The position numbers and the translations under genes were made by a program. Of a stretch of 64,000 nt of DNA, positions 1 to 10,677 are shown one piece after another; within the stretch, counting starts at the first letter, position 1, and each line of letters starts with the position of its first letter. The DNA is from Thiorhodococcus mannitoliphagus (GTDB taxonomy: Bacteria > Pseudomonadota > Gammaproteobacteria > Chromatiales > Chromatiaceae). The notes beneath the pieces are model-generated. The model saw nothing but the letters and a program-made list of their open reading frames with translations. It was not told where the DNA came from and searched no databases. The stretch covers positions 25,378 to 89,377 of the forward strand of contig NZ_JAAIJR010000006.1 in assembly GCF_010915725.1 (NCBI RefSeq), in the 5' to 3' direction.

Positions 1-1
1 C

Positions 2-1324
<1,323 letters not shown>

Positions 1325-1348
1325 AGCCGAACGCTGATGAACGGAAAA

Positions 1349-1960
1349 TCAGACGTCTTTGCCATGCGCGTCCCAATCCCGACGCAGCGCCTTGAGTTCC
1401 TGGCGATAGGCATCGGCGTCGCCATAGCCGAAGAAACACTGGACTCGGGCATGGGGATCCATGGTCCGTTGGGCGTGCTTGATCGGACACCAGTACTGCT
1501 CGGTGCGGCCCGCCACTTCCCGGGCATATTCGATGAGCTGGTTCCCGTATCCGCAGTAGACGCAGTTCAGCTTCTCGATGGGGTTGAGATAGGCGAGGCG
1601 ATGCCGGTCGATCACGAAAAAGTCGGCGCGGCGGACCCTGGGGATGCCATAGACGCGAAAACACACCTGCTGATAGAGGGTGAGCGAGAAATCCAAAATC
1701 AACATGGGAAGCGCCACGCCGTAGATCAGCGGAGCCGTCAGGATGTAGGCGAGGGGCGCCCGCCTCAGGTAGCGCCAGAGACTGATCCGCTGCTGGCGAT
1801 GCAGGCTACGCATGTTGCGCTCGAAGACGACCTTGCCACGCCGCAGGCTGTAGCGAAACCGCTCGCGACCCTCCTCGACCAGACGGTCGAGTTCCTGGTC
1901 GAGTTCACGTTGAGTCGCGCGCAAGCGCTCCAGGATGTCGTCGAGCACCGGATTGGCCAT
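1349..1960 (-). CDS. Conserved hypothetical membrane-associated protein
   Basis: A 203-residue protein read against the urease genes. The ATG at 1960 is preferred because the residues before it in the longer frame are low in conserved character, while MANPVLDDIL opens a charged helical segment of about 60 residues. A hydrophobic stretch around residues 70-105 (LAYILTAPLIYGVALPMLIL) suggests one or two membrane passes. The C-terminal part has a cysteine pair in CVYCGYGN and further conserved-looking segments (AGRTEQYWCPIKHA), possibly a metal site. I recognise this as a family of uncharacterised proteobacterial proteins; no function is known to me. It splits the urease cluster between ureC and ureE. 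Confidence 0.8.
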   Translation of the reverse strand: MANPVLDDILERLRATQRELDQELDRLVEEGRERFRYSLRRGKVVFERNMRSLHRQQRISLWRYLRRAPLAYILTAPLIYGVALPMLILDFSLTLYQQVCFRVYGIPRVRRADFFVIDRHRLAYLNPIEKLNCVYCGYGNQLIEYAREVAGRTEQYWCPIKHAQRTMDPHARVQCFFGYGDADAYRQELKALRRDWDAHGKDV

Positions 1961-2196
1961 CGTGATTGCCCCGTGATTGGGATCGAGAAACCGCGCGCAA
2001 CCCTGGCCGGGCAGGGCGTGATCGATAGCCGAGGCGCGGGAGGAGTTCGGGAAGCATCCGCTTGGGGCCGAATCGTCGGTAGCGCGGAGATCCGAATCGA
2101 CCCAGGCAGGGCATGCGGGCATGCTAGCCCCCAAGTCGCTGACCGGCAACGCCTGGCGCTTGGACTTGGCCCAGCACGGCGGAGGGGCGGACATCC

Positions 2197-2655
2197 ATGA
2201 TCCGTCTCGTCCAAAAAAGCGACCAGCCACTCGAAAGCGAGGTCAGCGTCACGCTGACACTCGACCAACGGGTCCGGAGTCGATTGCGCGTCGACCTCGA
2301 CGACGGGCGAGAGGCGGGCATCCTGCTGGAACGGAGTTCCACCCTGCGTGATGGCGACTGTCTGGTGTCCGACGAGGGTCTCGTGGTACGCGTCAGGGCG
2401 GGAGCCGAGGCCCTCTCCTCGGTCCGCTGCGAGGATCCGCTCTTGCTGGCGCGGGCCTGCTATCACCTGGGCAACCGCCACGTCGCCTTGCAGATTCAGC
2501 CTGGAATGCTCCGCTACCAGCACGACCATGTGCTAGACGAGATGCTGCGCGGTCTCGGCCTGACCGTCGCTCTGGAGCAGGTACCCTTCGAGCCCGAGCC
2601 AGGCGCCTATGACGGCGGTCATACGGGTCATGGCCACCATCAGCATGGCGACTGA
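2197..2655 (+). CDS. ureE: Urease accessory protein UreE (nickel metallochaperone)
   Basis: UreE delivers nickel to the urease apoprotein-UreD-UreF-UreG complex. The 152-residue length and two-part fold (N-terminal peptide-binding half, C-terminal metal-binding half) fit the family. The conserved core [16 protein letters not shown] and [14 protein letters not shown] contains the interfacial metal-binding histidine. The tail is histidine-rich ([13 protein letters not shown]), the classical nickel-storage extension. Its last codons overlap ureF, which indicates translational coupling. Because an antisense gene separates it from ureC, its promoter may lie in 1961-2196, although I could not pick out convincing boxes. 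Confidence 0.95.
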   Translation: MIRLVQKSDQPLESEVSVTLTLDQRVRSRLRVDLDDGREAGILLERSSTLRDGDCLVSDEGLVVRVRAGAEALSSVRCEDPLLLARACYHLGNRHVALQIQPGMLRYQHDHVLDEMLRGLGLTVALEQVPFEPEPGAYDGGHTGHGHHQHGD

Positions 2656-3319
2656 TCTGGCGCTCTTGCGGCTCCTGCATCTCGCCAGCCCCTCGCTGCC
2701 GACTGGCGCTTTCACCTATTCGCAGAGTCTCGAATGGGCCGTCGAGCACGGCTGGCTGACGAGCGTCGCCGAGCTGGAGAACTGGCTGGGCGACCAGGTT
2801 CAAACCACCCTGACGGGTGTCGATCTGCCGCTGCTCGCCCGGCTGCACGACGCTTCCATCCGCCAGGATGACGCGGCCCTGGGCAGTTGGTCCGCCCTGC
2901 TGCTGGCGAGTCGCGAAACCCATGAACTCAGGTGCGAAGAGACCAACCGCGGTCGCGCCCTGGCCGACCTGCTCGTCTCCCTGGCCGTGGCTGGCGCCGC
3001 CGAGCGCAAGCCCTTGCTCGCCCGCACCCAAGTCACCGGCTTCGCCTACGCCGCGGCCCAGTGGGGCATCGACCAGCGGCAGGCCCTGCTCGGTTACGGC
3101 TGGAGCTGGATGGAGAATCTGGTCCTAGCGGCGGTCAAGAGCATTCCACTGGGCCAGACCCAGGGCCAGCAGGCCCTGTCACGGCTGCTCGCACGTATTC
3201 CGAAAGCGGTCGAGACGGCACTGGCACTGGACGACGACACCATCGGCGCCAGCTCGCCCGCGCTCGCGATCGCCAGCAGTCTGCATGAGACCCAATACAC
3301 CCGACTCTTCCGATCATGA
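2645..3319 (+). CDS. ureF: Urease accessory protein UreF
   Basis: UreF is the GTPase-regulating partner that sits with UreD and UreG on the urease apoprotein during nickel insertion. The family hallmark [18 protein letters not shown] lies near the N-terminus, followed by an all-helical protein of about 224 residues. The start at 2645 gives an 11-base overlap with ureE; an in-frame ATG at 2630 is the alternative, and neither has a strong ribosome binding site. ureG starts ten bases after the stop. No ureD is present in the window. Confidence 0.93.
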   Translation: MATDLALLRLLHLASPSLPTGAFTYSQSLEWAVEHGWLTSVAELENWLGDQVQTTLTGVDLPLLARLHDASIRQDDAALGSWSALLLASRETHELRCEETNRGRALADLLVSLAVAGAAERKPLLARTQVTGFAYAAAQWGIDQRQALLGYGWSWMENLVLAAVKSIPLGQTQGQQALSRLLARIPKAVETALALDDDTIGASSPALAIASSLHETQYTRLFRS

Positions 3320-3329
3320 GGAGCCCCAG

Positions 3330-4088
3330 ATGAGTCAAACCCCATTGCGCGTCGGCGTCGGCGGTCCAGTCGGCTCGGGCAAGACCGCCCTGCTCGACCT
3401 GCTCTGCAAACGCCTGCGCGACCGCTTTGAGATCGCCGTGGTGACCAACGACATCTATACGCGCGAGGACGCCGAATTCCTGATCCGCAGCCAGGCGCTG
3501 CCGGCCGAGCGCATCGTCGGTGTCGAGACCGGCGGCTGTCCGCACACCGCGATTCGCGAGGACGCCTCGATGAACCTGGCCGCGGTCGAGGACCTCCAGC
3601 AGCAGTTCCCCAACCTGGATGTCGTCTTCGTCGAGAGCGGCGGCGACAACCTCAGCGCAACGTTCAGCCCGGAGCTGGCGGACCTGACCATCTACGTGAT
3701 CGACGTCGCCGAGGGCGAGAAGATCCCGCGCAAAGGCGGACCCGGCATCACCCGCTCGGATCTCCTGGTCATCAACAAAATCGACCTCGCACCACACGTC
3801 GGCGCCTCGCTGGAGGTGATGGAGCAGGACAGCCGCCGGATGCGCGGGGAGCGGCCTTTCGTCTTCACCAATCTGAAGACAGGGGAAGGCAGCGAGGCCG
3901 TCATGGATTTCGTCATCGAGCGTGGGATGCTCCCCGATCGCACAATGCCGGACTATCGACCACGGCACCGAGAGCGGGCAGGAATTCCAGCTTCACTTTC
4001 TCCAGAGCCTGAGCATGGACAAGTGGTTTCACAGTCCCGCCAACCGATACCACCCCCAACGCCAACCAGGCTCAAGCACTCGATCTGA
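3330..4088 (+). CDS. ureG: Urease accessory GTPase UreG with atypical C-terminal extension
   Basis: UreG is the SIMIBI-class GTPase that powers nickel insertion into urease. Motifs are complete: P-loop GGPVGSGKT, metal-binding CPH in [20 protein letters not shown], and NKIDLA for guanine recognition. The ATG at 3330 follows a GGAG in gaggagccccag. Family members end near residue 201-205; here that point corresponds to VIERGML at about 3933, but the frame runs on for about 51 more residues rich in Pro, Arg and Ser ([12 protein letters not shown] and onward) that match nothing I know. The tail probably arose by loss of the normal stop at a rearrangement junction, because degraded DNA follows. 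The GTPase core should still be functional. Confidence 0.93.
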   Translation: MSQTPLRVGVGGPVGSGKTALLDLLCKRLRDRFEIAVVTNDIYTREDAEFLIRSQALPAERIVGVETGGCPHTAIREDASMNLAAVEDLQQQFPNLDVVFVESGGDNLSATFSPELADLTIYVIDVAEGEKIPRKGGPGITRSDLLVINKIDLAPHVGASLEVMEQDSRRMRGERPFVFTNLKTGEGSEAVMDFVIERGMLPDRTMPDYRPRHRERAGIPASLSPEPEHGQVVSQSRQPIPPPTPTRLKHSI

Positions 4089-4161
4089 TCCAGCAGATCC
4101 GCCTCTAGTCAGACGCATACGCCCAGATTCTATCGAAACACCACCAGGATCAATCACATAA

Positions 4162-4544
4162 CGCTTCGCATCAGTAAAACTTCGGCTTAGCGCGCTGCAG
4201 AGGACGTGCGACGTCGTCTGCCTGCCTTCAATAGAGCGAACAGAGCTTTCGGACTCGTTAAATTAGAAGCCATGCGCTTTGCGAGGCCTACAGTGATCAG
4301 CGACATCCCTGGCTCCGGCATGGGCTGGATGGCCCGCTATGCCGGCAATGGCCTCCTGATCGAACCAGGCGATGCCGGCGCGCTTGCGGCTGCGGTCAGT
4401 AGGCTGCGGGGATACCAACCATGGCGAGGCGAGCTGGGCTCAACGGGACGGGCCGCGCTGATGGATAGGCTGGGAATCGCGCGGGTCGCTCAAGAAATTT
4501 TCGGCCCTCTATCGAGAGATGCTTGGCCCAAGCGCAAGGCATGA
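4162..4544 (+). pseudogene. Frameshifted C-terminal remnant of a family 4 glycosyltransferase
   Basis: Two overlapping frames together encode the donor-binding end of a GT4 glycosyltransferase. The frame beginning at 4162 reads SALQRTCDVVCLPSIERTE and then hits a stop at about 4258; the frame containing 4206 continues at the same point with AFGLVKLEAMRFARP and runs to 4544 (IPGSGMGWM, LLIEPGDAGAL). Intact members read continuously SIERTEAFGLV, so a single-base frameshift near 4243-4246 is evident. The N-terminal acceptor domain is absent, as the frame is closed by a stop at 4159. Between the ureG stop at 4088 and this remnant I see no gene. Not expected to make an active enzyme. Confidence 0.82.
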
Positions 4545-4556
4545 CGGGCTTTGAGC

Positions 4557-6020
4557 TTATCCCGAGTGCACCACGCTTGTTTGGCGGGAGTCGGCAGTTT
4601 CTCGCTCAGCGCCAACCTGACCCCAAGCCAGCCATAGACAAAGGAAATAGAATACGTAGACCGGCATGAAGTGCAAAAGCAACCGGCCAATGCTGGTTCC
4701 TTGCTCTGCCCAGCGGTAGGCATCTGTCATGAAAAACAGAAAGAAGAGAGCAATCACGCTTCCGAGCACAAGCGCCAGCTGCGCCCATAGCCAGCGCTTA
4801 CCCAGGTTTTTGGCGAGCGTGAACATGCCAACGGCAATCGCGGGAAACAGCAGATATCCAAGCAGATGCCAATTTCCGTAGACCAGTAGGCTGTTTGCCG
4901 TTGGCGCCCAGCTATCGTGGAAGCCAAGCTCGAACTGGCCGAGCATAGAGATTTTGATCTGGCTCGACGATAGCTCGATGGATCCAATCCAAGGGAGCGT
5001 CAGCGCGAGCCCCCCCGCAGCGACGACCAACACAGGGCCGATTGTCGCCGCAACAGCCAAGAGAGCAGCCGAGCGCGCGCTCAGCGTGGCTGCAAGAAGC
5101 GCCGGAACAAGAAGGATTGCCCAAACAAGGCCCTCAGCCTTGAGCAGCGGACTGAAGAGCGCAAAGCCCAGCGCCAGGATTGCCTGACGGGAATCCCCAC
5201 TCCGCACCCACTGAAAAAGTGCGATCGCCCCCAGACCGAATACGCTCGCCATCCAGATATCGGCATAGCCTGCCAGCGCGACTTGAGTATCCAGCAACGG
5301 CAACGAGAGAAGCGTCCATGTCGCAACCAAACTAGGCAGCGGTTCGGCTCCCCATGCGCGAGCCTGGCCATAAAAGCCAAGACCAAGGGCCAAAATGCAG
5401 CCCAGCCAGGGCAAGTTCGCCGCCGTTTCGCTCCAGCTCCCGTAACCAAGTGTCGGCCAAAGCGCCAGCAGTGAGATCGTGTCGGGATATCGCCAAGCGG
5501 CAATCGTATAAGAATGGCCCGATGGATCTTGGAGCCAATCCGCTGGCGATACAAAAGGAGCTAGCCACCCGATCTCTGACCACGCTTTGGCCCGGAGCGC
5601 CCAAGTCGTCCACGCATCCCATGGCGTCAGCGGCTCCCACCAAATCTCCAACGCCAGGGCACCAAAGCGCGCGAGGAGCCAGGCGAGTAGGCCGATGTAG
5701 ACAAAGCCTTGCCAGGACAGCGCTTTTGGACGTGGCAGCGCACCGAAGCCAACAGGCCAGCCACGCCAAAGTCGTCGCACGCCGAGCAGAGCGAGCAGCC
5801 CAAGCGCCATCATTGATGACCAGAAGGCCACCGGCAGGCCTAGTGGGGAGAGCAATCGGAGCAAGACCACACTGACAAATGCTGCCAGGAAATAGCCATA
5901 CCCAAGGGAGATCGGCCAAACGGCAGCCCGTCCGGCTCCGAGAAAGAGGCGCATCCAGACGATACCGCTGAGCCACGGGATCAGTATCGCCAGAACCACA
6001 CCACCCCACCCCATCGTCAC
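4557..6020 (-). CDS. Polytopic membrane protein, probable GT-C type glycosyltransferase
   Basis: A 487-residue protein with roughly ten or eleven hydrophobic segments spread along its length. The first large loop after the early helices carries acidic and aromatic residues (ALEIWWEPLTPWDAW), the position where GT-C enzymes of the PMT/ArnT type hold their catalytic aspartate, so a polyprenyl-phosphate-sugar-dependent transferase is a reasonable inference. I cannot match it to a named family. Its ATG overlaps the stop of the upstream gene by four bases (ATGA), so the two are translated together. The glycosyltransferase at 7271-8425 is on the same strand just upstream, which supports a role in surface polysaccharide or glycoprotein assembly. 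Confidence 0.75.
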   Translation of the reverse strand: MTMGWGGVVLAILIPWLSGIVWMRLFLGAGRAAVWPISLGYGYFLAAFVSVVLLRLLSPLGLPVAFWSSMMALGLLALLGVRRLWRGWPVGFGALPRPKALSWQGFVYIGLLAWLLARFGALALEIWWEPLTPWDAWTTWALRAKAWSEIGWLAPFVSPADWLQDPSGHSYTIAAWRYPDTISLLALWPTLGYGSWSETAANLPWLGCILALGLGFYGQARAWGAEPLPSLVATWTLLSLPLLDTQVALAGYADIWMASVFGLGAIALFQWVRSGDSRQAILALGFALFSPLLKAEGLVWAILLVPALLAATLSARSAALLAVAATIGPVLVVAAGGLALTLPWIGSIELSSSQIKISMLGQFELGFHDSWAPTANSLLVYGNWHLLGYLLFPAIAVGMFTLAKNLGKRWLWAQLALVLGSVIALFFLFFMTDAYRWAEQGTSIGRLLLHFMPVYVFYFLCLWLAWGQVGAERETADSRQTSVVHSG

Positions 6021-7246
6021 GACCTCCTCTCGATCGCAAACAGATCACCGAAGCGCGGATCCGCGCAGACACGACGGGCATTCAATTGCCCCGAAAGCAG
6101 CCGGCTGATTGCTCCTCGCAAATCCTTCTGACTTGATACCGCTGGACGCAAGATCAGAAGGTAGTCACCCTCTGCGAGCCTGGCGCTCGGGTCAGGTGTC
6201 TCACCCAGCCAAACATTGTGAGGCAGAAGATGATACTTGAGCCGACTCGGCCCATAGGCGTCCGCCTCGGAGGAGAGCATCAGAATCCTGGCAGGATCAT
6301 CCGGGAGACATCCTCGGATAGATTCCACAAAGGGATAGAACGCCCGGTCCCGGCTCGACATCCATCGCTCCGGCTGCGTCTTGTCTGCGTAGAGCGTTTG
6401 GGCGTGAGCCAGCCGATCCCAAAGCATGCCTTGCCAGCGGAGATCTAAGAGCGCCCAGCCCGCCAGCCAAATCATCAAATAGGGCGCCAAACTCGTGCGC
6501 CTGCGCCACGAGGGATTCAACCCGAAAAAGACGAGGCTCGCAAAGCCAGACCAGAGAGCAACGAGCACCACGGGAGAAAACCCCGTAAATGGCGTACCGG
6601 TGGACGCGAAGTTGATCGATCGGCTGGTCCAACCAGGGTCGCGGCTCCAATCATTTTCGATGCGCTTAAACAAGTCACGCACATCCTGTGCAGAATCGCG
6701 CGACAGCTCCAAGCGCTCGACTTCAAGCGGGCCTTTCAGCTCACCCACGATAACGAGGCCAATCGCCACAATCTTTCCGCACCAATCAGGGTCGGCCTTC
6801 AAGTCGATCTGACTGCTGGAGCGTTCTTCTGCAGCGAGTAGGCGATCCTGGACTTGCTTCGGACTCGCAGCGGTCGACCAAATCAGCCGAAGCTCTTGAC
6901 CATGCTGCAAACCTTGGATCTTCCAGCTGAGCTGATCGTACTGGTCAGCGGAAAATGGGCGCACGGCCGCTTGGACGGTGACGATTCTGTTTGGGGAAGC
7001 CGCAAAGACGGTTACGCCATTGGCGCTGTCGCGACCTTTTCCCGCAACGAGTTGAAGATCGCCGCCCGCGAGGACCAAGACCGGAGCAGCGGTCGAGAGC
7101 TGGACGAGCCACAGAAATGCGAGCAGACAGAGCCCGGCGCCGAGCACCGCGACAAGAAGGCTCAATGGCAGGCGCCACCTTCCCAATATTCGACGAGCGA
7201 GCAGGGCCACGTGAATCTCCTTGGCCGAAGCTAAGACGCTGACCAC
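6017..7246 (-). CDS. Hypothetical membrane protein of glycan locus
   Basis: A 409-residue protein with an N-terminal transmembrane helix (about residues 28-52), a roughly 150-residue presumably periplasmic domain, two more helices around residues 215-265 (FSPVVLVALWSGFASLVFF and YLMIWLAGWALLDL) and a C-terminal soluble domain of about 140 residues with segments such as ARILMLSSEADAYGP and EGDYLLILRP. No family was recognised. Coupling to the downstream polytopic protein by a four-base overlap and the 24-base gap to the upstream glycosyltransferase indicate one operon. Confidence 0.72.
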   Translation of the reverse strand: MVSVLASAKEIHVALLARRILGRWRLPLSLLVAVLGAGLCLLAFLWLVQLSTAAPVLVLAGGDLQLVAGKGRDSANGVTVFAASPNRIVTVQAAVRPFSADQYDQLSWKIQGLQHGQELRLIWSTAASPKQVQDRLLAAEERSSSQIDLKADPDWCGKIVAIGLVIVGELKGPLEVERLELSRDSAQDVRDLFKRIENDWSRDPGWTSRSINFASTGTPFTGFSPVVLVALWSGFASLVFFGLNPSWRRRTSLAPYLMIWLAGWALLDLRWQGMLWDRLAHAQTLYADKTQPERWMSSRDRAFYPFVESIRGCLPDDPARILMLSSEADAYGPSRLKYHLLPHNVWLGETPDPSARLAEGDYLLILRPAVSSQKDLRGAISRLLSGQLNARRVCADPRFGDLFAIERRS

Positions 7247-7270
7247 ATAAGCCAGATCGAGTCTGACTCG

Positions 7271-8425
7271 TTAAGCGTGCCCAGGGTGTAGCGAGGTGAA
7301 AACCGATTCATATGATCTAACCATACGCGAAATGGACAACTGCTCGGCGCGGTCTCGCCCAAGCATCGAGAGCCTCTGCAGCTTCGCCGGATCCGCCAGC
7401 AATGTCGCGATCGCGTCCGCGAGAGCGGACACATCGCCAGGCGGGGTCAAGACGCCAAAATGGTTCTGGCCAATGACTTCCCTAGGTCCATAGGGACAGT
7501 CCGTCGCAATCACCGGAGTCCCGCAAGCCATGGCTTCGAGCATCGTATAGCCAAACCCTTCGAACTGACAGGTGTGCACATAGAGTTGTGCGCGCCCGAT
7601 GTACGGGTAGACGTTGTAGCGATGGCCCACGAACACGACACGCCCCGCCAACCCCCACTCCTCGACTTGCGACTCCATTGCATCCCGATCAGGACCTTCG
7701 CCGACCACGATCAAGGCCGCTGGCTGCCGCTCTTGCAGGAGTTTGAAGGCTCTCAATAGGACCCACAGGTCTTTCTCGGGGGCCAGCCTCGCTGCAACAC
7801 ATAGGCGCGGCAGACCCCGAGGAAGTCGCTCAAGCTCTGGCGCCAACTCTCGAGCTGCGGTCCGGACAGCATCGCTGTCGATCCCATTCGCAATCACGAC
7901 AGTCCGTCTGCGCGAGCCAAAGAACCGACGAGACAGCTCCCGCGCGGTCCCCTCCGACGGCACAACCACACGATTCGCCAGCCGAGCCGTACCGCCGACC
8001 GCGAAGCGGAGGAATACATTGCGGCGCAGTCCAGACTCGTAGCGACGCATGTGCTCGAAGACCGGCCCACGGTAGCTCGCCACGGTCTTGGTCGATACGC
8101 TCGCGGCCCGAGCCCCCAAGACAGCAAGTGCCGCGGAGTAGTGCATCATGCCGAGGATTAGATCCGGCTGTGATTGATCTATTAGCCGCGCGCTTGCACG
8201 AACGTCTTCTAGGAGGTCGCTGGGAGTCGAATACCAGCCCCTTTTGATAGACGGGCCCGTATCGACGAAGGAATCCATGGGCGACGCGAGTAGGTCACGC
8301 AGCGCCGCAGGCGCAGCGACGGTGACGTGGTTGACGACATCCCGGTCCAGATGTCTCAGGAGATTCTGCGTCGTGCGCTCGGCACCGCCGAATACCGATG
8401 CCAGATGAAAGATCAAGAGACGCAT
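7271..8425 (-). CDS. Glycosyltransferase family 4 (GT-B fold)
   Basis: Cytoplasmic sugar transferase using a nucleotide-sugar donor. The N-terminal acceptor domain starts with MRLLIFHLASVFGGAERT, typical of GT4 enzymes including the glycine pair and E-R; the C-terminal donor domain contains LCVAARLAPEKDLWVLLRA, IVVGEGPDRDAME, and the EX7E-like stretch EGFGYTMLEAMACGTPVIA. The start at 8425 is chosen because conserved sequence begins there; a longer frame to 8515 adds only unconserved residues. Length of 384 residues is normal. It heads a group with the two membrane proteins downstream; specificity cannot be deduced. Confidence 0.88.
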   Translation of the reverse strand: MRLLIFHLASVFGGAERTTQNLLRHLDRDVVNHVTVAAPAALRDLLASPMDSFVDTGPSIKRGWYSTPSDLLEDVRASARLIDQSQPDLILGMMHYSAALAVLGARAASVSTKTVASYRGPVFEHMRRYESGLRRNVFLRFAVGGTARLANRVVVPSEGTARELSRRFFGSRRRTVVIANGIDSDAVRTAARELAPELERLPRGLPRLCVAARLAPEKDLWVLLRAFKLLQERQPAALIVVGEGPDRDAMESQVEEWGLAGRVVFVGHRYNVYPYIGRAQLYVHTCQFEGFGYTMLEAMACGTPVIATDCPYGPREVIGQNHFGVLTPPGDVSALADAIATLLADPAKLQRLSMLGRDRAEQLSISRMVRSYESVFTSLHPGHA

Positions 8426-8660
8426 TCTGGGGCCGCCAGATAACGGGTCATGCAGCAAGACCAGGAGACAGGAGACACGCCAAGGTTGCTGACGACCGGG
8501 CTCGCTGGAAAGCAAGGAAGGATGGCGCGCAGGGCCTGACGACCGAGATCCTCAGCAGACGTTGGTCGCTGGAGCCTGCAGGCCACCAATGCAGTCAGCA
8601 CAAGATCGCCTAGTGCGGAGATGTCCGGGCCCCATTGGCAGCCCGGCCCGTACGATTGCG

Positions 8661-10466
8661 CTAGTAGACGGTAAAGACGATGTCTTTGGACTCGATACGA
8701 AACTCCTTGTACCAGTCACCATCGACCCACAGCCACACGCTGCTCACCGTTACCTCTTTCTCCGGCTTGCTGACGACCTCACCGGTTGTCGGAAGCTTGT
8801 ACGAAGGGATGGATGCGCGCAGCTTCACCTGCAGCTCCGCCCTTGCGCCATTGATATCGATGCTATCTATCTTTGCGGATTCGTACTTGATCATTCCGGT
8901 CTTCGTCAGATAGTCCCGCATCGACATACGCGCCCTGAAAAACGGATCCTGAAGGGCATAGGCATCCTTGTAGTCGTCGTTCATGACGGCGGTCCAGAAC
9001 GCTTGCGCACGCTTGCGCACCGCCTCGACTCGCTCAGCTTTGGTCGGTAGATCGGCGGGCTCTGGCTCGGTGTAATCGGCCAGTTCTGGCCACGAGAGGC
9101 CAACGCGCACGATCTGTCGAGTGCTCAGGGTGTCATTCTCGTAGCGACCGGCAAGCACTGCGAAGTGACTACCGTCCTTGTAGATGCCGTTCAGCTTGCC
9201 ATCCATGCCAAAGTTCTTGCCGGGATCAACGGGCAACCGCACGTTACTAGCAGCCCAAGTCCGACCGTAATCCTTGGACAAGCTCGCGTAGAGTGATCCG
9301 CGAATATTGCGCCAATCTTCCCAAACCACCACAACTTGGCCGGGCTCGGAGCCAAAAGCGACCGAAGGATCCTTGGCGTGGAACGCCCGAAGGTCGACGC
9401 TGCCGTCAGTCGTCGCACCTGCATCGGCCGGGGCTGGCCGACGCAAAGGTTCCGGCTTGGACCAGGTTGTGCCATTGTCCTCGGAGCGGAGAAGGAAGAC
9501 GTCGCGTTTCGATTTCACGCCATCCTTTCGCTCAAGGGCCGAGATCGCGAGGATGATGTGACCCGAGCCGTCCGCGGCACGCTGCAGGCTAGCGATGGAC
9601 ATAGCCTCAAGTCCTTCGAAGCCAAAACGAGTCCAGCTCTTCCCGGTGTCGTCCGAGTAAGCACCTTCCAGTCGATAGTCCGCTCGCTCCTCGCCAGATT
9701 GCCCAACCCAAAGGACAAACCACCGCGACCCGCTGCGAAACGACTCGAGCAATGGGGCGATGGTCGCTATTTCGGAGATGGTCACTGCCGGGCCAAAGCC
9801 CGCCTGATCCGCCTCACCACCGCCGGACGCAGGCCGGTAGCGCGCGACGATACGCTTAGGCGATGCGTCTCGCAGCCAGCTAAACACCATGACACCGCCA
9901 GTCTCATCCGTCACCATGGACGGATAGATGCCCGGCATGACGAGCTCCGTAGGCGAGAGGCTTTCGCTCGACCGATGCCACGTCCGATGGTAAAGATTGT
10001 AGGGTGAGCCGGTCGGCTCCCCCGTCTCCTCACCGTACCAGAGCAGGTGAAGAAGACCGGCTCCATCCGCTTCGGCCCGGATACGGGCGAGAGGCTCCGT
10101 ACCCGCTCCGATTTCGAGAGGCGACATATCAGGAAGGGTCGAGTCAACAAGATAGAGCCCCTTCTTCGGCATCTTGTCGCGCCAAAGCAGATCGACACCA
10201 CCTCCCATCGCCTCTAGCCCGAGGCCCGAGGGCGCCTGCCCCCTCTCCTCCGGCTGGAAGGACTGCTCGCGCCCATCCGGGTAGCGGAGCCTAAGCCGGC
10301 GATTCGCGTCGTAGTAGGCCAGCCAAAGTCGACCACCTTCGTCGACACGATAGTCCCATTGACTCTTAGCGCCCAGCGGATGCGCGGTTAAGGCTTCGAC
10401 CGGCTCGGCGGCCTGGACGGCAAAGGCAATGGCCAAACTACCGACTAGGCACAACGGGCGTGCCAT
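8661..10466 (-). CDS. Secreted Asp-box (sialidase-like) protein with C-terminal NTF2-like domain
   Basis: About 601 residues beginning with a signal peptide (MARPLCLVGSLAIAFAVQAAEP), so exported. Several Asp-box/BNR motifs mark a beta-propeller: DDTGKSWTRF, EDNGTTWSKPE and KDYGRTWAAS, spaced as in sialidases and related propellers. Around residues 480-601 follows a small alpha/beta domain (AFWTAVMNDDYKDAYALQ) resembling NTF2-like folds. I do not see the arginine triad and FRIP motif of true sialidases clearly, so hydrolase activity is uncertain; it may be a carbohydrate-binding or structural propeller. The 235-base gap to the downstream glycosyltransferase leaves co-transcription open. Confidence 0.75.
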   Translation of the reverse strand: MARPLCLVGSLAIAFAVQAAEPVEALTAHPLGAKSQWDYRVDEGGRLWLAYYDANRRLRLRYPDGREQSFQPEERGQAPSGLGLEAMGGGVDLLWRDKMPKKGLYLVDSTLPDMSPLEIGAGTEPLARIRAEADGAGLLHLLWYGEETGEPTGSPYNLYHRTWHRSSESLSPTELVMPGIYPSMVTDETGGVMVFSWLRDASPKRIVARYRPASGGGEADQAGFGPAVTISEIATIAPLLESFRSGSRWFVLWVGQSGEERADYRLEGAYSDDTGKSWTRFGFEGLEAMSIASLQRAADGSGHIILAISALERKDGVKSKRDVFLLRSEDNGTTWSKPEPLRRPAPADAGATTDGSVDLRAFHAKDPSVAFGSEPGQVVVVWEDWRNIRGSLYASLSKDYGRTWAASNVRLPVDPGKNFGMDGKLNGIYKDGSHFAVLAGRYENDTLSTRQIVRVGLSWPELADYTEPEPADLPTKAERVEAVRKRAQAFWTAVMNDDYKDAYALQDPFFRARMSMRDYLTKTGMIKYESAKIDSIDINGARAELQVKLRASIPSYKLPTTGEVVSKPEKEVTVSSVWLWVDGDWYKEFRIESKDIVFTVY

Positions 10467-10572
10467 GTGCTTCGTACTCCAACCTAGAATGTTCACGCAG
10501 GTCCCCCGCAATAAAAAAGACGACCAAGCATCCTTGAAATCAGGTCTGGCCAAGACAGGAAGTGCAACAGAA

Positions 10573-10594
10573 GAGGCCGCCCGAAGGCGGCCTC
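10573..10594 (-). terminator. Hairpin with UUCG loop, probable terminator
   Basis: A perfect 9-bp stem (gaggccgcc / ggcggcctc). Read on the minus strand the loop is UUCG closed by C-G, the superstable tetraloop. It lies about 85 bases after the stop of the exported-protein gene that ends at 10678. The run that follows on the minus strand (ttctgttgc) is only weakly T-rich, so it may act as an RNA stabiliser as well as a terminator. Confidence 0.7.
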
Positions 10595-10677
10595 GAATCG
10601 CATCATGACCGTCGAGTCAGCGAATCAGCACAAAGCCTTCTTCGCTAACTCTGAAGTGACGACCAAAGAGGTCGTTC

